Origin: CAZQEZ01 sp964592475 | GTDB taxonomy: Bacteria > Bacteroidota > Bacteroidia > Cytophagales > Cyclobacteriaceae | Length of the DNA: 43,322 nucleotides | Reading direction: 5' to 3' | Assembly: GCA_964592475.1 (NCBI GenBank) | Contig: CAZQEZ010000018.1 | Coordinates: forward strand, 1 to 43,322 | Part shown: positions 1 through 7,884 of the stretch, one piece after another | How the letters are laid out: each line of letters begins with the position of its first letter | How positions within the stretch are numbered: position 1 is the stretch's first letter | Made by a program: the position numbers and the translations under genes | Notes under the pieces: generated by a model | Databases searched by the model: none | What the model saw: the letters and a program-made list of their open reading frames with translations, nothing else | What the model was told of the DNA's origin: nothing

Positions 1-311
1 GCATCATTTGCTACAAACAGGTGTGCATTTTCATGTATAAATACAGAAAGCTGTAACTTATCATCATCCAAATGATCGGTGTTCATTTGAAGTATAGGGT
101 AGCTACGCGCATCCTCTCCATGAACAATCTTTACGAGATCGGTAAATATCCAATCATCTATATCATAATCAGACATAATTCTTTTAAGTTGCACACGTGC
201 TTCGGCTTTCAAATCTTCCACAAAAACTACATCTGAGGTTGACTGTGCACAAATACTAAGTGAACTTAATAATACGCAGGCAAGTACCAAATAATGTTTG
301 TTAATAAGCAT
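1..311 (-). CDS. secreted protein with HExxH motif, 3' end outside window
   Basis: I translated this by hand from the minus strand. It starts at ATG 311-309, and the first 103 codons are inside the window. It opens with a clear signal peptide (MLINKHYLVLACVLLSSLS, then ICAQ), so the product is exported. Near residues 93-97 it reads HENAH, which fits the HExxH zinc-peptidase motif, preceded by a hydrophobic strand (LSVFI). The third zinc ligand and the C-terminus would lie beyond position 1. A secreted or periplasmic zinc metallopeptidase is an inference from one motif. It follows the DUF6624 gene on the same strand after 91 bases and may share its transcript. Confidence 0.6.
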   Translation of the reverse strand, partial: MLINKHYLVLACVLLSSLSICAQSTSDVVFVEDLKAEARVQLKRIMSDYDIDDWIFTDLVKIVHGEDARSYPILQMNTDHLDDDKLQLSVFIHENAHLFVAND

Positions 312-402
312 AATATTATTTTTAAATAATTGTTGAGTAATATCCTTATATCTATTTATCAGCCAGTGATTACTTGAGATTGAGGACATAGAAAAAATAA
401 TT

Positions 403-1044
403 TCAATTTTTATCCTCAAACTTTTCAATATTTTCCAAATTACTTTCAACACTCCACTCAATATTCCATCTGGAAACGTAATCCTCAATTGGTCCTAAGC
501 CCATTTCTGTTCGCCTTTTATTTACATCTTCCGGATTTTCAATTGGCCTTAAGTAATATTCTCCAGTTCCTTGATCCACCCCAACTTGGGTACCGTATAT
601 CTGCTGTTTGCCTTCCCTTAATAAAACCCTATCCTTTAATAAAGCAAAATTCTGAGATTTGGCTTTACCCTCTTTTACTGCTTGCTCCATCATGGGCATA
701 TACTTTTTTTGTGTTTCGAGATCAGCGTGTTGAATAACTAAAAATAGGGTCTTATTGGCTTTTTCTCCAATGGCTTCAGGTCCTAACCAACCATGCGTAT
801 CAAGCGTTTCTTTGATTTCAATCAAATTGGCAGAATCTTTTTGCATAATGGTTTTGAATAAATCCTGCACTTCTTCTGAATCTCTACCGTGTTCTTTCAT
901 TACGGTGCCGATTTGTTTTCGGTATTTCTGGTCTTCTTCATAAATAGAATCCAGCTTTTGGGATAATGCTTTATAATCTGCTGTTTGAGCCCATGAAACT
1001 TGGACAGCTATTGCTATTAAAATTGTTGTTAAAATGAATTTCAT
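403..1044 (-). CDS. exported DUF6624 protein
   Basis: 213 residues with an N-terminal signal peptide ending near AQTADYK, so probably periplasmic. The middle is helical and charged. From about residue 100 it carries the DUF6624 pattern: LVIQHADLETQKKYMP, then a lysine-rich helix, then LLKDRVLLREGKQQIYGTQ, and finally a PIENPEDVNKRR segment. This family has no known reaction. The length is normal for the family. It lies 105 bases downstream of the erythromycin-esterase-like gene, on the same strand, and could be co-transcribed with it, though the spacing does not prove that. Confidence 0.72.
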   Translation of the reverse strand: MKFILTTILIAIAVQVSWAQTADYKALSQKLDSIYEEDQKYRKQIGTVMKEHGRDSEEVQDLFKTIMQKDSANLIEIKETLDTHGWLGPEAIGEKANKTLFLVIQHADLETQKKYMPMMEQAVKEGKAKSQNFALLKDRVLLREGKQQIYGTQVGVDQGTGEYYLRPIENPEDVNKRRTEMGLGPIEDYVSRWNIEWSVESNLENIEKFEDKN

Positions 1045-1149
1045 ATGTACTTATTTTAATTTTAGGAAATATATTTGCTTTTTATGTATTGTTCAAATTA
1101 CTGGCAAAATGGCTCCTCAGTTTCAATTAATTTTTAGGATTGCTCTCAT

Positions 1150-2304
1150 TTAAAACTTTACATAATTTTCAAAAGTAACGGAATCCAAAAGGATAATGCC
1201 GTCATATGTTTTCTGCAGGATTATTTTTCCGTAGTTCCTGGTGTTACTGCTGATTTTGAAGGTATCCCGCTTAATTCTTTCTGTTGCGACCATCACAGGG
1301 AAATCTTCATAAGTATTATATAGGTAATACTCAATGGAGCTGCCCTCATCATGAACAAATTGCAGGGTATCTTTCTGAGGGTACTGTTCAAAAGCCGAAC
1401 CTTGATACGCAGTTAAGCCCATCGCATATACCTCCTCACCATACTTTCGGGTGATAAGCTCTCCCAGCATTTCAGTTCCTTCCGATAAATCCTGCTTTTC
1501 TATATGGCCGTTATGTGCCCAAACGATCAGGTTTTTTTTAGCTAAGAGAGAATCTTTAATCCAATAAAAATTTTCGGCCATCAAGCTATCTCGAAGCTCA
1601 TTTTGCAGGCTAAACTCACGGTCAATATTCTCCCTATATTTAAAATTATATAGTATCATTTGCTGGGCGATGGTCTTGCGGAGCACTTTAAGCAGGAAAC
1701 CCTCTCCCATGCCTTCCAGATCACTGTTAGCTTGCTTTAATCTACTGACGAAAACATCAGAAGCTCTATTGTAGTTTGCTATATCTCCTTTGACACCATA
1801 TTTAAACAGATTATTTTTCAGAGTGTCCAGCCCGTAATACTGCCTGGTAAGTTGTTGCATTACTTCATCTACTTTATCTGACTGCACGTCCACTCCTGCA
1901 ATTAATAGAGGTCTTTGACTACCTTTGGTATTTTTTATCGTGTCAAAAAGTGGAAGTAATTCTTCGGATAAGTAATAGATACTCTCCTTTAAATACTCTT
2001 TGGTGTCATCTTGCTTGTTCACTCGTTCATAGGCCAGGGCGATATCCAACATTCCAGATTCAAATAGCACTGCATCATACAGCCCGACTTCGTATAAATG
2101 AAGCACTGTTTCACTTTTTACTCTGTAAAAATCCTTGATTCCATGACTAGACTCGCCAAGCATTAAAATAGCATGACCCTTCACTGCATTTTCGATCTGT
2201 TCTTCCAGTTTTTGATCTTTATTTTGAGTGTTATTCTCCTGCTGGCAACTGGCGAATAGTAATAGTAGCACGATAAAAAAATGGTTAATTTTAGCAATTC
2301 TCAT
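1150..2304 (-). CDS. erythromycin esterase-like lipoprotein
   Basis: 384 residues. The N-terminus is a lipoprotein signal peptide with a lipobox-like LFASC and Cys20, so the protein is predicted to be lipid-anchored in the envelope. It belongs to the erythromycin esterase (Ere, PF05139) fold. LGESSHG at residues 49-55 supplies the conserved Glu and His, VLFESG near 79-84 supplies a second Glu, and VWAHNGHI near residue 263 supplies the later conserved His. Ere enzymes hydrolyse macrolide lactones, but most chromosomal homologues have unknown substrates. Resistance is therefore not implied here. The gene sits 21 bases after a broken gene on the same strand, which suggests a formerly shared operon. 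Confidence 0.8.
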   Translation of the reverse strand: MRIAKINHFFIVLLLLFASCQQENNTQNKDQKLEEQIENAVKGHAILMLGESSHGIKDFYRVKSETVLHLYEVGLYDAVLFESGMLDIALAYERVNKQDDTKEYLKESIYYLSEELLPLFDTIKNTKGSQRPLLIAGVDVQSDKVDEVMQQLTRQYYGLDTLKNNLFKYGVKGDIANYNRASDVFVSRLKQANSDLEGMGEGFLLKVLRKTIAQQMILYNFKYRENIDREFSLQNELRDSLMAENFYWIKDSLLAKKNLIVWAHNGHIEKQDLSEGTEMLGELITRKYGEEVYAMGLTAYQGSAFEQYPQKDTLQFVHDEGSSIEYYLYNTYEDFPVMVATERIKRDTFKISSNTRNYGKIILQKTYDGIILLDSVTFENYVKF

Positions 2305-2325
2305 AATTTTGTCTTCTTTTTAATC

Positions 2326-2792
2326 TCAGTCAATTTCCGGCATTCCGCGTTTCAATTTTTCCTGTGAAATTTCAGCCGATTTTATAAAGTTCATCATTTG
2401 TTTTACTACTTTTCCATCCTTATCTAATATTTGAAATTTCGCTTCAATATTTTCATCTATGTAAATGTTGATCCTGCCATTTCCATATTCATCTTTTATG
2501 AACATCCCCACCTGTTCATTATAATTTTTTCTGGTAAATATTCTTTGTGCGGAAACACGCTTCCCCTCATTCATTTCTTTCAGCGTGGACATTAATTCTT
2601 CATTACTGGATGCTCCATTTTGCTTTAAGGAATCAACTGCAGCTATAAGCTCGGGGAGCGTAATTTTTTCCGACCTGTCCCAAATATTAATGTCATATTG
2701 CTGCTTACCCCCGGGAGTTCATTGATATTGCAACCGCATGTTTACATTTTTATCAAAATCTTTTCTAATTACGTCCTTTTATTAGCATCCAT
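2326..2792 (-). pseudogene. broken gene of unknown family (internal stop and frameshift)
   Basis: The 3' part is an intact 88-codon frame from ATG 2592 to the stop at 2326. The same frame stays open upstream, without any start codon, to an in-frame TGA at 2719-2721. It then continues open to 2778, reading KDVIRKDFDKNVN then MRLQYQ. In another frame, ATG 2792 begins MDANKR. A single frameshift near 2770-2778 plus readthrough of the TGA would give one protein of about 155 residues. The upstream segment (QYDINIWDRSEK, ITLPELIAAVDSLKQ) has protein-like composition. I do not recognise the family. The short 88-residue form could still be translated. It lies 21 bases before the esterase-like gene. 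Confidence 0.5.
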
Positions 2793-2900
2793 AGGTTAAA
2801 AAATGTTTTGTGAATAAAAAATATTATTTAAATAAATAAAAATTTATAACGTGATTAATTGCCAGCTTGTTAACGGTTGTTCATGAATTTTACTGCTACT

Positions 2901-2914
2901 ACAAGTTAACTTGT
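2901..2914. promoter_or_regulatory. perfect 14-bp palindrome, possible operator
   Basis: ACAAGTTAACTTGT is a perfect inverted repeat centred on GTTAAC. It lies 45 bases before a candidate -7 box (TATTTTTG, 2959-2966) of the lipocalin-like gene. A related CTTGTTAAC sits nearby at about 2866-2874. A dimeric regulator site is plausible, but no regulator is identified. Confidence 0.3.
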
Positions 2915-2958
2915 AAGATAATAAGGTGTTTTTCACTTTTTTATTTAATTACAAATAC

Positions 2959-2966
2959 TATTTTTG
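2959..2966 (+). promoter_or_regulatory. candidate -7 box for lipocalin-like gene
   Basis: TATTTTTG matches the Bacteroidota -7 consensus TAnnTTTG exactly and lies 25 bases before the ATG at 2991. No good TTTG box is seen at the usual distance upstream. This placement also argues against the earlier start codon at 2964, which would overlap the box. Confidence 0.4.
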
Positions 2967-2990
2967 GTTCCCAATTTAAATTATTTGATA

Positions 2991-3410
2991 ATGAAGAAAT
3001 ATTTTTATGTTTTTTTGCTGCCTTTGTTTTTTGCTTGTAGCCAAACAGAGGATATTAGTAATAGGGCTTTTCTTTTGAGCGATGAAAATTCAAAGTCGTG
3101 GCAATTGACAACTATAAATGTAAATGGAGGTGAAGATAAAATACCGCTCGATTGTGAATCAGATGATATTGAAACATTTCACGCCAATAATAGCTATACT
3201 TACTCGCATGGCAATAAGATCTGCTCAAATCAAGGCAATAAAAATGGGAGGTGGAGTTTAAATGACAATTTCATTACACTTACCATCAGTTTCAATGATG
3301 ATAGTTATTTGCCTAACCAGTACAAAATTGTACATCTAGACGAGGCAAAATTAGTGCTAGAGCAAGAAGTTTTTGATAAAGTTTTACTAACTTATCAATT
3401 AGTAGATTAA
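2991..3410 (+). CDS. lipocalin-like lipoprotein
   Basis: 139 residues from ATG 2991. An earlier ATG at 2964 is in frame, but the protein from 2991 opens directly with a lipoprotein signal (MKKYFYVFLLPLFFACSQ) whose lipobox FFAC has Cys16. The mature part looks like the small lipocalin-like domain (PF13648 type) common in Bacteroidota: SWQLTTINVNG, a polar YTYSHG strand, then GRWSLNDNFITLTI and a final strand pair. Such proteins are outer-membrane or periplasmic lipoproteins with no assigned ligand. It stands alone between the palindrome region and a separate promoter at 3421. Confidence 0.65.
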   Translation: MKKYFYVFLLPLFFACSQTEDISNRAFLLSDENSKSWQLTTINVNGGEDKIPLDCESDDIETFHANNSYTYSHGNKICSNQGNKNGRWSLNDNFITLTISFNDDSYLPNQYKIVHLDEAKLVLEQEVFDKVLLTYQLVD

Positions 3411-3420
3411 GCTGGATCGA

Positions 3421-3451
3421 TTTGATAAAATTAAGTAATGATGTACCTTTA
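3421..3451 (+). promoter_or_regulatory. promoter of YjbQ-family gene
   Basis: TTTG at 3421-3424, a 19-base spacer, then TACCTTTA at 3444-3451 (seven of eight to TAnnTTTG). This is the standard Bacteroidota promoter layout. The ATG at 3475 follows after 23 bases. Confidence 0.55.
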
Positions 3452-3474
3452 CATTGATCAAAATATCTAAAGCA

Positions 3475-3897
3475 ATGCATTTTTTTCAAAAAGAAATCCA
3501 GTTAAAAAGTTATCGAAGAGGGTTTCATATTATTACTCAACAAATTGCCGAAGCACTTCCTGAGATCGAAAAAATAAATCAGGGAATTCTTAATATTTTT
3601 ATCAAACACACCTCTGCAGGGCTCACCATCAATGAAAATGCTGATCCAACCGTAAGAGTTGATTTTGAGACTCACTTTAATAAGATGATTCCTGAAAATG
3701 CACCTTATTATCAACATACGCTGGAAGGACCCGATGATATGCCCGCGCATATAAAATCCTCTTTACTTGGTAATAATGTAAATGTTCCTATATCCAACGG
3801 TAAATTGAATTTAGGAACATGGCAAGGTATCTATTTGTGTGAGCATAGAAACAGCGGAGGTGAAAGAAAAATTGTGATAAGCGCTTTTGGCAACTAG
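3475..3897 (+). CDS. YjbQ / UPF0047 family protein
   Basis: 140 residues, a complete copy of the YjbQ (UPF0047) family. It has the conserved core IFIKHTSAGLTINENADP near residues 43-60, then the acidic and histidine-bearing YYQHTLEGPDDMPAHIKSSL, and ends with GTWQGIYLCEHR and the C-terminal IVISAFGN. Some members show weak thiamine-phosphate synthase activity, but the physiological role is not settled. I chose the ATG at 3475 over the ATG at 3454. The seven extra residues are not family-like, and the promoter ending at 3451 puts transcription start close to 3458. It is cytoplasmic and monocistronic. Confidence 0.87.
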   Translation: MHFFQKEIQLKSYRRGFHIITQQIAEALPEIEKINQGILNIFIKHTSAGLTINENADPTVRVDFETHFNKMIPENAPYYQHTLEGPDDMPAHIKSSLLGNNVNVPISNGKLNLGTWQGIYLCEHRNSGGERKIVISAFGN

Positions 3898-3919
3898 AAA
3901 AATATTTTGTAGGCGTTGT

Positions 3920-4366
3920 TTAATACCTGGCATCATCAGGGTTTAACTTCGAAATCTTTTCTCTTTGCATCACGGCATAAGAAAATAAAAATGAAGAAGC
4001 GCCACCTTCAATAAAAATTTGCAATGCAACTAAATATTTATTCAAATAGCTGCCTAATATTTCGTTTTCTTTGATGGATTGCATAAATTCAGGATTGATA
4101 AATTGTAAATAGATATACGAGAATATAGCAAAAAAAGTAGAAGCCAGAACTCCTGTACCTATTCCATGCAATAAACCTTTAAAATAATTAAAATCGGGAT
4201 ACTTTTTTAAATCTCTCATTAACATAAACAACCCTCCAATCATAATGAGCCCATTAAGCAATCTTAGCTCTATAATATGTACTAAGCCTAAAGACTTCAT
4301 TAGGAAAAAATAAGCCATCAGCCCTACCACAATGATTAAAGCCCATTTAAATACAATTTTTTTCAT
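3920..4366 (-). CDS. four-helix membrane protein, DUF4199-like
   Basis: 148 residues with four predicted membrane helices: about residues 8-28, 37-52, 66-88 and 112-130. The order (two short N-terminal hairpin helices, a Gly-rich FKGLLHGIGTGVLASTFF helix, an extracellular-type loop with NPEFMQSIKENE, then a last helix) resembles DUF4199 proteins of Bacteroidota. I make this assignment from layout rather than a strong motif. It is convergent with the YjbQ gene and divergent from nadC. No function can be assigned. Confidence 0.6.
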   Translation of the reverse strand: MKKIVFKWALIIVVGLMAYFFLMKSLGLVHIIELRLLNGLIMIGGLFMLMRDLKKYPDFNYFKGLLHGIGTGVLASTFFAIFSYIYLQFINPEFMQSIKENEILGSYLNKYLVALQIFIEGGASSFLFSYAVMQREKISKLNPDDARY

Positions 4367-4481
4367 GATTTTTTATTTTACTATTGAGACAAAAGATCGT
4401 GTCACATCATTTTGTTTATGAATTGCAGCAGAAATTAAAAAGAAAAAGGAACGTAAGCTTAATTATCTAAAGGCATGTTTA

Positions 4482-4489
4482 TAATTTTG
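4482..4489 (+). promoter_or_regulatory. -7 box very close to the nadC start
   Basis: TAATTTTG matches TAnnTTTG exactly and ends only 4 bases before the GTG start codon at 4494. If it is used, transcription would begin at or within a few bases of that codon. No clear TTTG box lies 19-21 bases upstream. Confidence 0.4.
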
Positions 4490-4493
4490 CGGC

Positions 4494-5351
4494 GTGAAAT
4501 TTCCAATAAACAGCGAAACATTAAAGGCAATAGCTCAACTGGCAATCAATGAAGATGTAGGAGCCGGTGACCATAGTACCCTGGCAGCAGTTCCCTCTCA
4601 GGCACATCGAAAAGCAGTACTTACGGCAAAAGACCAAGGTGTTGTTGCCGGTGTTGCAATGGCAGAAGTAGTATTTAAATTGGTAGATCCCTCATTGCAA
4701 ATTGAATATTATAAAAATGATGGAAACAAGGTGGTGGCCGGTGATCCTGTATTGCAAGTGCAAGGTAATGCAGGATCGATACTAACTGCAGAGCGTACAG
4801 TGCTAAATTTCATGCAGCGTATGAGTGGAATAGCCAGCCATACACAACTGTTAGTTGATTGTGTAGCGGGTACAAAAGCAAAAATTTTGGATACCAGAAA
4901 AACCACACCGGGCCTGAGGGTATTAGAAAAATGGGCGGTTAACATAGGAGGTGGGACCAATCATAGGTTTGGCCTTTTTGATATGATAATGCTAAAGGAT
5001 AATCACATAGATTATGCTGGCGGAATAGCAAAAGCTGTAAAAGCCACCCGCGAGTACCTGACGCAGAAAAAATTAAATCTAAAAATTGAAGTAGAAACAC
5101 GGTCGTTAAAGGAAGTGCAAGAACTTATAGAAATTGGTGGTGTAGACATAGTGATGCTGGATAATATGACAACTAATACTATGAGGGATGCGGTAAATTT
5201 AGTAGCAGGAAAAATGCAAATAGAAGCATCTGGAGGTATTACAGTAGATAATATTAGAGAAGTGGCTGAATGTGGCGTCGATTTTATTTCAATTGGCGCA
5301 CTTACCCATACGGTGAAAAGCCTGGATATGAATTTGAAAGCAATTAAATAA
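4494..5351 (+). CDS. nadC: nicotinate-nucleotide pyrophosphorylase (carboxylating)
   Basis: 285 residues, full length for quinolinate phosphoribosyltransferase. The enzyme converts quinolinate and PRPP to nicotinate mononucleotide, CO2 and pyrophosphate in de novo NAD synthesis. Signature segments are EDVGAGDHST at the N-terminus, RTVLNFMQRMSGIA, TRKTTPGLRVLEKWAV near residue 137 (the Arg/Lys-rich quinolinate and PRPP site), GGGTNHRFGLFDMIMLKDNH, and the barrel ends VMLDNM and ASGGI. The start is GTG at 4494. No in-frame ATG exists before the conserved N-terminal helix. It is cytoplasmic and followed after 8 bases by a membrane-protein gene. Confidence 0.96.
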   Translation: MKFPINSETLKAIAQLAINEDVGAGDHSTLAAVPSQAHRKAVLTAKDQGVVAGVAMAEVVFKLVDPSLQIEYYKNDGNKVVAGDPVLQVQGNAGSILTAERTVLNFMQRMSGIASHTQLLVDCVAGTKAKILDTRKTTPGLRVLEKWAVNIGGGTNHRFGLFDMIMLKDNHIDYAGGIAKAVKATREYLTQKKLNLKIEVETRSLKEVQELIEIGGVDIVMLDNMTTNTMRDAVNLVAGKMQIEASGGITVDNIREVAECGVDFISIGALTHTVKSLDMNLKAIK

Positions 5352-5359
5352 TTAAATAA

Positions 5360-5887
5360 ATGATAGTAAAAACTAAAAAATATAAATTGGATACCGGAAC
5401 TTACGTGAAGCTAGGCATGAAAAATGTGCTTAAGCAACAATGGTGGGTTTTTTTAATAGCCATCGCAATTGCTGGTATGTCTTTATTTATCTGGAATATT
5501 TGGTGGATAATTGGCGCTGCCATCGCTTTGGTACTCTACATGTTGTTTTGGCTAATACAGTTTTACGGTATTCCCCAACTTGAGCAAAATAAGATCCTTT
5601 TCGATAGACTCAATTATGAAATATCAAGCAAAGAAATAATGATAAAAGTAAATCCTAGACAGGGTATGCCTTTGAAGTGGGATAATATAAAAAGAGCTTC
5701 AATGGGAAAAAATTATTTTTTGCTCGTTGTAAGTAAGGCACAATTGATTTATCTTCCTTTTAAAATCTTTAATACTGATAATGAAAGACGCTTTTTAGAA
5801 ACCGTTTTGAAACGGAAAGGATTTATCAAAGAAGGCAATAAAATTGTAGAAGCTCCGCATAATAAAGACAAATCAAGAAAAAGATAA
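5360..5887 (+). CDS. YcxB-like two-helix membrane protein
   Basis: 175 residues. Two hydrophobic helices lie close together near residues 29-46 and 48-68 (WWVFLIAIAIAGMSLFIW, WWIIGAAIALVLYML). A soluble C-terminal domain follows, with the pattern YEISSKEIMIKVN, LKWDNIKRASMGKNYFLLVV and AQLIYLPFKIF. This layout matches YcxB-like C-terminal domain proteins, whose function is unknown. The tail is lysine-rich. The gene starts 8 bases after nadC and is followed by a strong terminator, so nadC and this gene form a two-gene operon. A link to NAD synthesis is not otherwise supported. Confidence 0.68.
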   Translation: MIVKTKKYKLDTGTYVKLGMKNVLKQQWWVFLIAIAIAGMSLFIWNIWWIIGAAIALVLYMLFWLIQFYGIPQLEQNKILFDRLNYEISSKEIMIKVNPRQGMPLKWDNIKRASMGKNYFLLVVSKAQLIYLPFKIFNTDNERRFLETVLKRKGFIKEGNKIVEAPHNKDKSRKR

Positions 5888-5898
5888 GCAAATCTGAG

Positions 5899-5920
5899 AA
5901 AGCCGGTACTTGCCGGCTTT
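5899..5920 (+). terminator. terminator of the nadC operon
   Basis: An 8-bp perfect stem (AAAGCCGG / CCGGCTTT) with a 6-base loop is followed by TATTTTTATTT. It lies 11 bases after the stop codon at 5887. Confidence 0.8.
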
Positions 5921-6028
5921 TATTTTTATTTCCTGTATTTCTTACCATAGTAATTTTACCACTTTTTTTCATCTTGTCCTCTTATGGCAATCCCATTAAT
6001 TTAGTAATATCTTTTAATAATAGACATT

Positions 6029-6235
6029 ATGGGTAGGAGACAAGTATACCACGTAAAAAAAACTGAAGAAGGCTGGCAAGGGAAGCTTGCCAGTGGAAAG
6101 AAAGCATCTGTTGTTGGCAAAAAGAAGGAAGATGTTGTGCAAAGAACTATTAAAATTGCCCGTAATGCCGGCAAGTGCATTGTCAAAATCCATGGCATGG
6201 ACGACAAAGTTCAGGAGACCCGCCAGTACGATTAA
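6029..6235 (+). CDS. DUF2188 small protein
   Basis: 68 residues, basic. It matches the DUF2188 pattern: an N-terminal VYHVKKTEEGWQGKL strand pair, a KKASVVGKKKEDVVQRTIKI helix, then KCIVKIHGMDDKVQETRQY. In this family the C-terminal strand typically reads V-H-G-x-D-G-x-I-Q, as seen here. The function is unknown, and such proteins are small, cytoplasmic and often stress-associated. It is monocistronic. The start ATG at 6029 is the only sensible one. Confidence 0.8.
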   Translation: MGRRQVYHVKKTEEGWQGKLASGKKASVVGKKKEDVVQRTIKIARNAGKCIVKIHGMDDKVQETRQYD

Positions 6236-6269
6236 AGTTCACTATTATATATATTTAAATAGAAAAACT

Positions 6270-6398
6270 ATGGACAATTCCGGACCTATACAATCTGCCA
6301 TAAAGGCTTATAAAACAAACCTGAAACCTGAAGGAGTATTTGCATCATTTGACTATTGCTACAATAATTTTAAAAATAAACCCTGGCTACCATTTTAA
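6270..6398 (+). pseudogene. possible N-terminal fragment of a Bacteroidota protein
   Basis: A 42-codon frame from ATG 6270 reads MDNSGPIQSAIKAYKTN and then GVFASFDYCYNNFKN before ending at 6398. The FDYCYNxF segment reminds me of the N-terminus of an unnamed, longer Bacteroidota family that continues with a conserved membrane-like or helical core. That core is absent here. Either this is a truncated remnant or a chance small frame. No downstream frame restores the missing part before the DUF2851 gene at 6522. Confidence 0.3.
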
Positions 6399-6521
6399 AA
6401 AATACAGGGCAGAGTTGCCTGGTGTTGGGCGTTCAGGAGCAACATAAACCTTACAGGAAAAAATACGTTTGGTCACTCTCTTCTAAAAAAAATTTGTATA
6501 TTGGCTGCAAAAAAAGCAGTC

Positions 6522-7799
6522 ATGATCGAGTCATTTTTGCACTTTGTATGGAAATTTCAATATTTCAATAAAGAAAATCTGACCTCTACTAATAGGGAAA
6601 ATATAAACATAATTCACCCGGGCCTACATAATCATAATGCCGGCCCCGATTTTCTTAATGCCAAAATACTTGTAAATGAAATAAAATGGCATGGGCAAGT
6701 CGAAATCCATTACAAATCGTCACAGTGGGACCAGCACAAGCATCAAAACGATCAGGCTTATAATAATGTGGTTTTGCATGTGGTATGGAGCCACGACAAA
6801 GAAATTTTACGGGCAGATGGTACGATAATTCCAACCTTGGAATTAAAAGATAGAATTGATGCCAACCTGATAGTTAAATATCAAAACCTGATTAATAATC
6901 CGCATCCAATACCGTGTACACCATTGGCGGGTAAGGTTCCTGAGCTTAATTGGTACACCATGCTGGATAGGACACTGATGCAGCGAATGGAATCAAAATC
7001 GAGAATTATAGATGAATTACTGGAAAAAAATAAGCATGATTGGGAAGAAACATCTTATCAGTTGGTAAGTAGGAGTTTTGGATTTAAAGTTAATAATGAT
7101 GCCTTTCTGCGCCTTAGCCAGGCTATACCATATAAAATAATTCAAAAACATACTGATCAACCATTTCAAATTGAAGCTTTGCTTTATGGCCAATCTGGAT
7201 TACTGGACGAAGGGGTAGAAGATGAATATTTCCAAAGATTGAGAAAGGAATATGATTTTTTGGCTCATAAGTATCAGTTGCAAAATAAGAAAATGGAAGC
7301 TTTCGAATGGCGTTTTCTAAGGTTGCGACCTGCCAATTTTCCCACGATCAGGCTCGCGCAACTAGCAAAACTATTGGCTCAGCGTAAAAATCTTTTTGGT
7401 TTTTTTAAAGATTGTGATAGTTTGGTAATATTGAGAAACTTCTTATCAGTGCAGCAAAATGAATATTGGCAGGTTCACTATCATTTTGGTAAAAAGTACA
7501 ATGCTCCCGGAAAGGGAATGGGAAAAAGCAGTATTGAAAATCTCATTATAAACACTGTGACACCGCTATTGATAAGCTATGGCTTGAGAAGAGATCAACA
7601 GCAATATGTAGATCAGGCATTAAATCTATTGCAGCAATTGCCGCCTGAAAAAAATAAAATTACGCAACTATATAAAAGTCTAAACCTTCCGGTAAAAAAT
7701 GCTTTTGATTCTCAGGCATACATACAGCTTTACAATGAATATTGCCAGCGAAAAAGATGTACCGAGTGTACAATTGGCAATTATTTGCTAAAACGGTAG
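6522..7799 (+). CDS. DUF2851 family protein
   Basis: 425 residues from ATG 6522. The N-terminal pattern is characteristic of DUF2851: ESFLHFVWKFQYFN, then the very conserved IHPGLHNHNAGPDFLNA, and IKWHGQVEIHYKSSQWDQHKH a little later, followed by NVVLHVVW. The His- and Asp-rich N-half looks like a metal or catalytic site, but no activity is established. The C-terminus has the family's small cysteine cluster (CQRKRCTECTIGNYLL). I prefer 6522 to an upstream in-frame codon at 6501 because family members begin at the ESFLHFVW helix. It is cytoplasmic, found mainly in Bacteroidota, and stands alone. Confidence 0.85.
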   Translation: MIESFLHFVWKFQYFNKENLTSTNRENINIIHPGLHNHNAGPDFLNAKILVNEIKWHGQVEIHYKSSQWDQHKHQNDQAYNNVVLHVVWSHDKEILRADGTIIPTLELKDRIDANLIVKYQNLINNPHPIPCTPLAGKVPELNWYTMLDRTLMQRMESKSRIIDELLEKNKHDWEETSYQLVSRSFGFKVNNDAFLRLSQAIPYKIIQKHTDQPFQIEALLYGQSGLLDEGVEDEYFQRLRKEYDFLAHKYQLQNKKMEAFEWRFLRLRPANFPTIRLAQLAKLLAQRKNLFGFFKDCDSLVILRNFLSVQQNEYWQVHYHFGKKYNAPGKGMGKSSIENLIINTVTPLLISYGLRRDQQQYVDQALNLLQQLPPEKNKITQLYKSLNLPVKNAFDSQAYIQLYNEYCQRKRCTECTIGNYLLKR

Positions 7800-7884
7800 G
7801 CTTATTTTTATAATATTTGCAGGTGATAAAAGTTAATAAGAGAGTTTTAAATTACTAAATTATCCTTAATTAAATAAATCACTC

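Noticed and set aside
1150..2304. Reading the esterase homologue as an antibiotic resistance gene
   Set aside because: The family is broad, the protein is a lipoprotein and the context is not that of resistance. Only the fold and active-site residues are supported.
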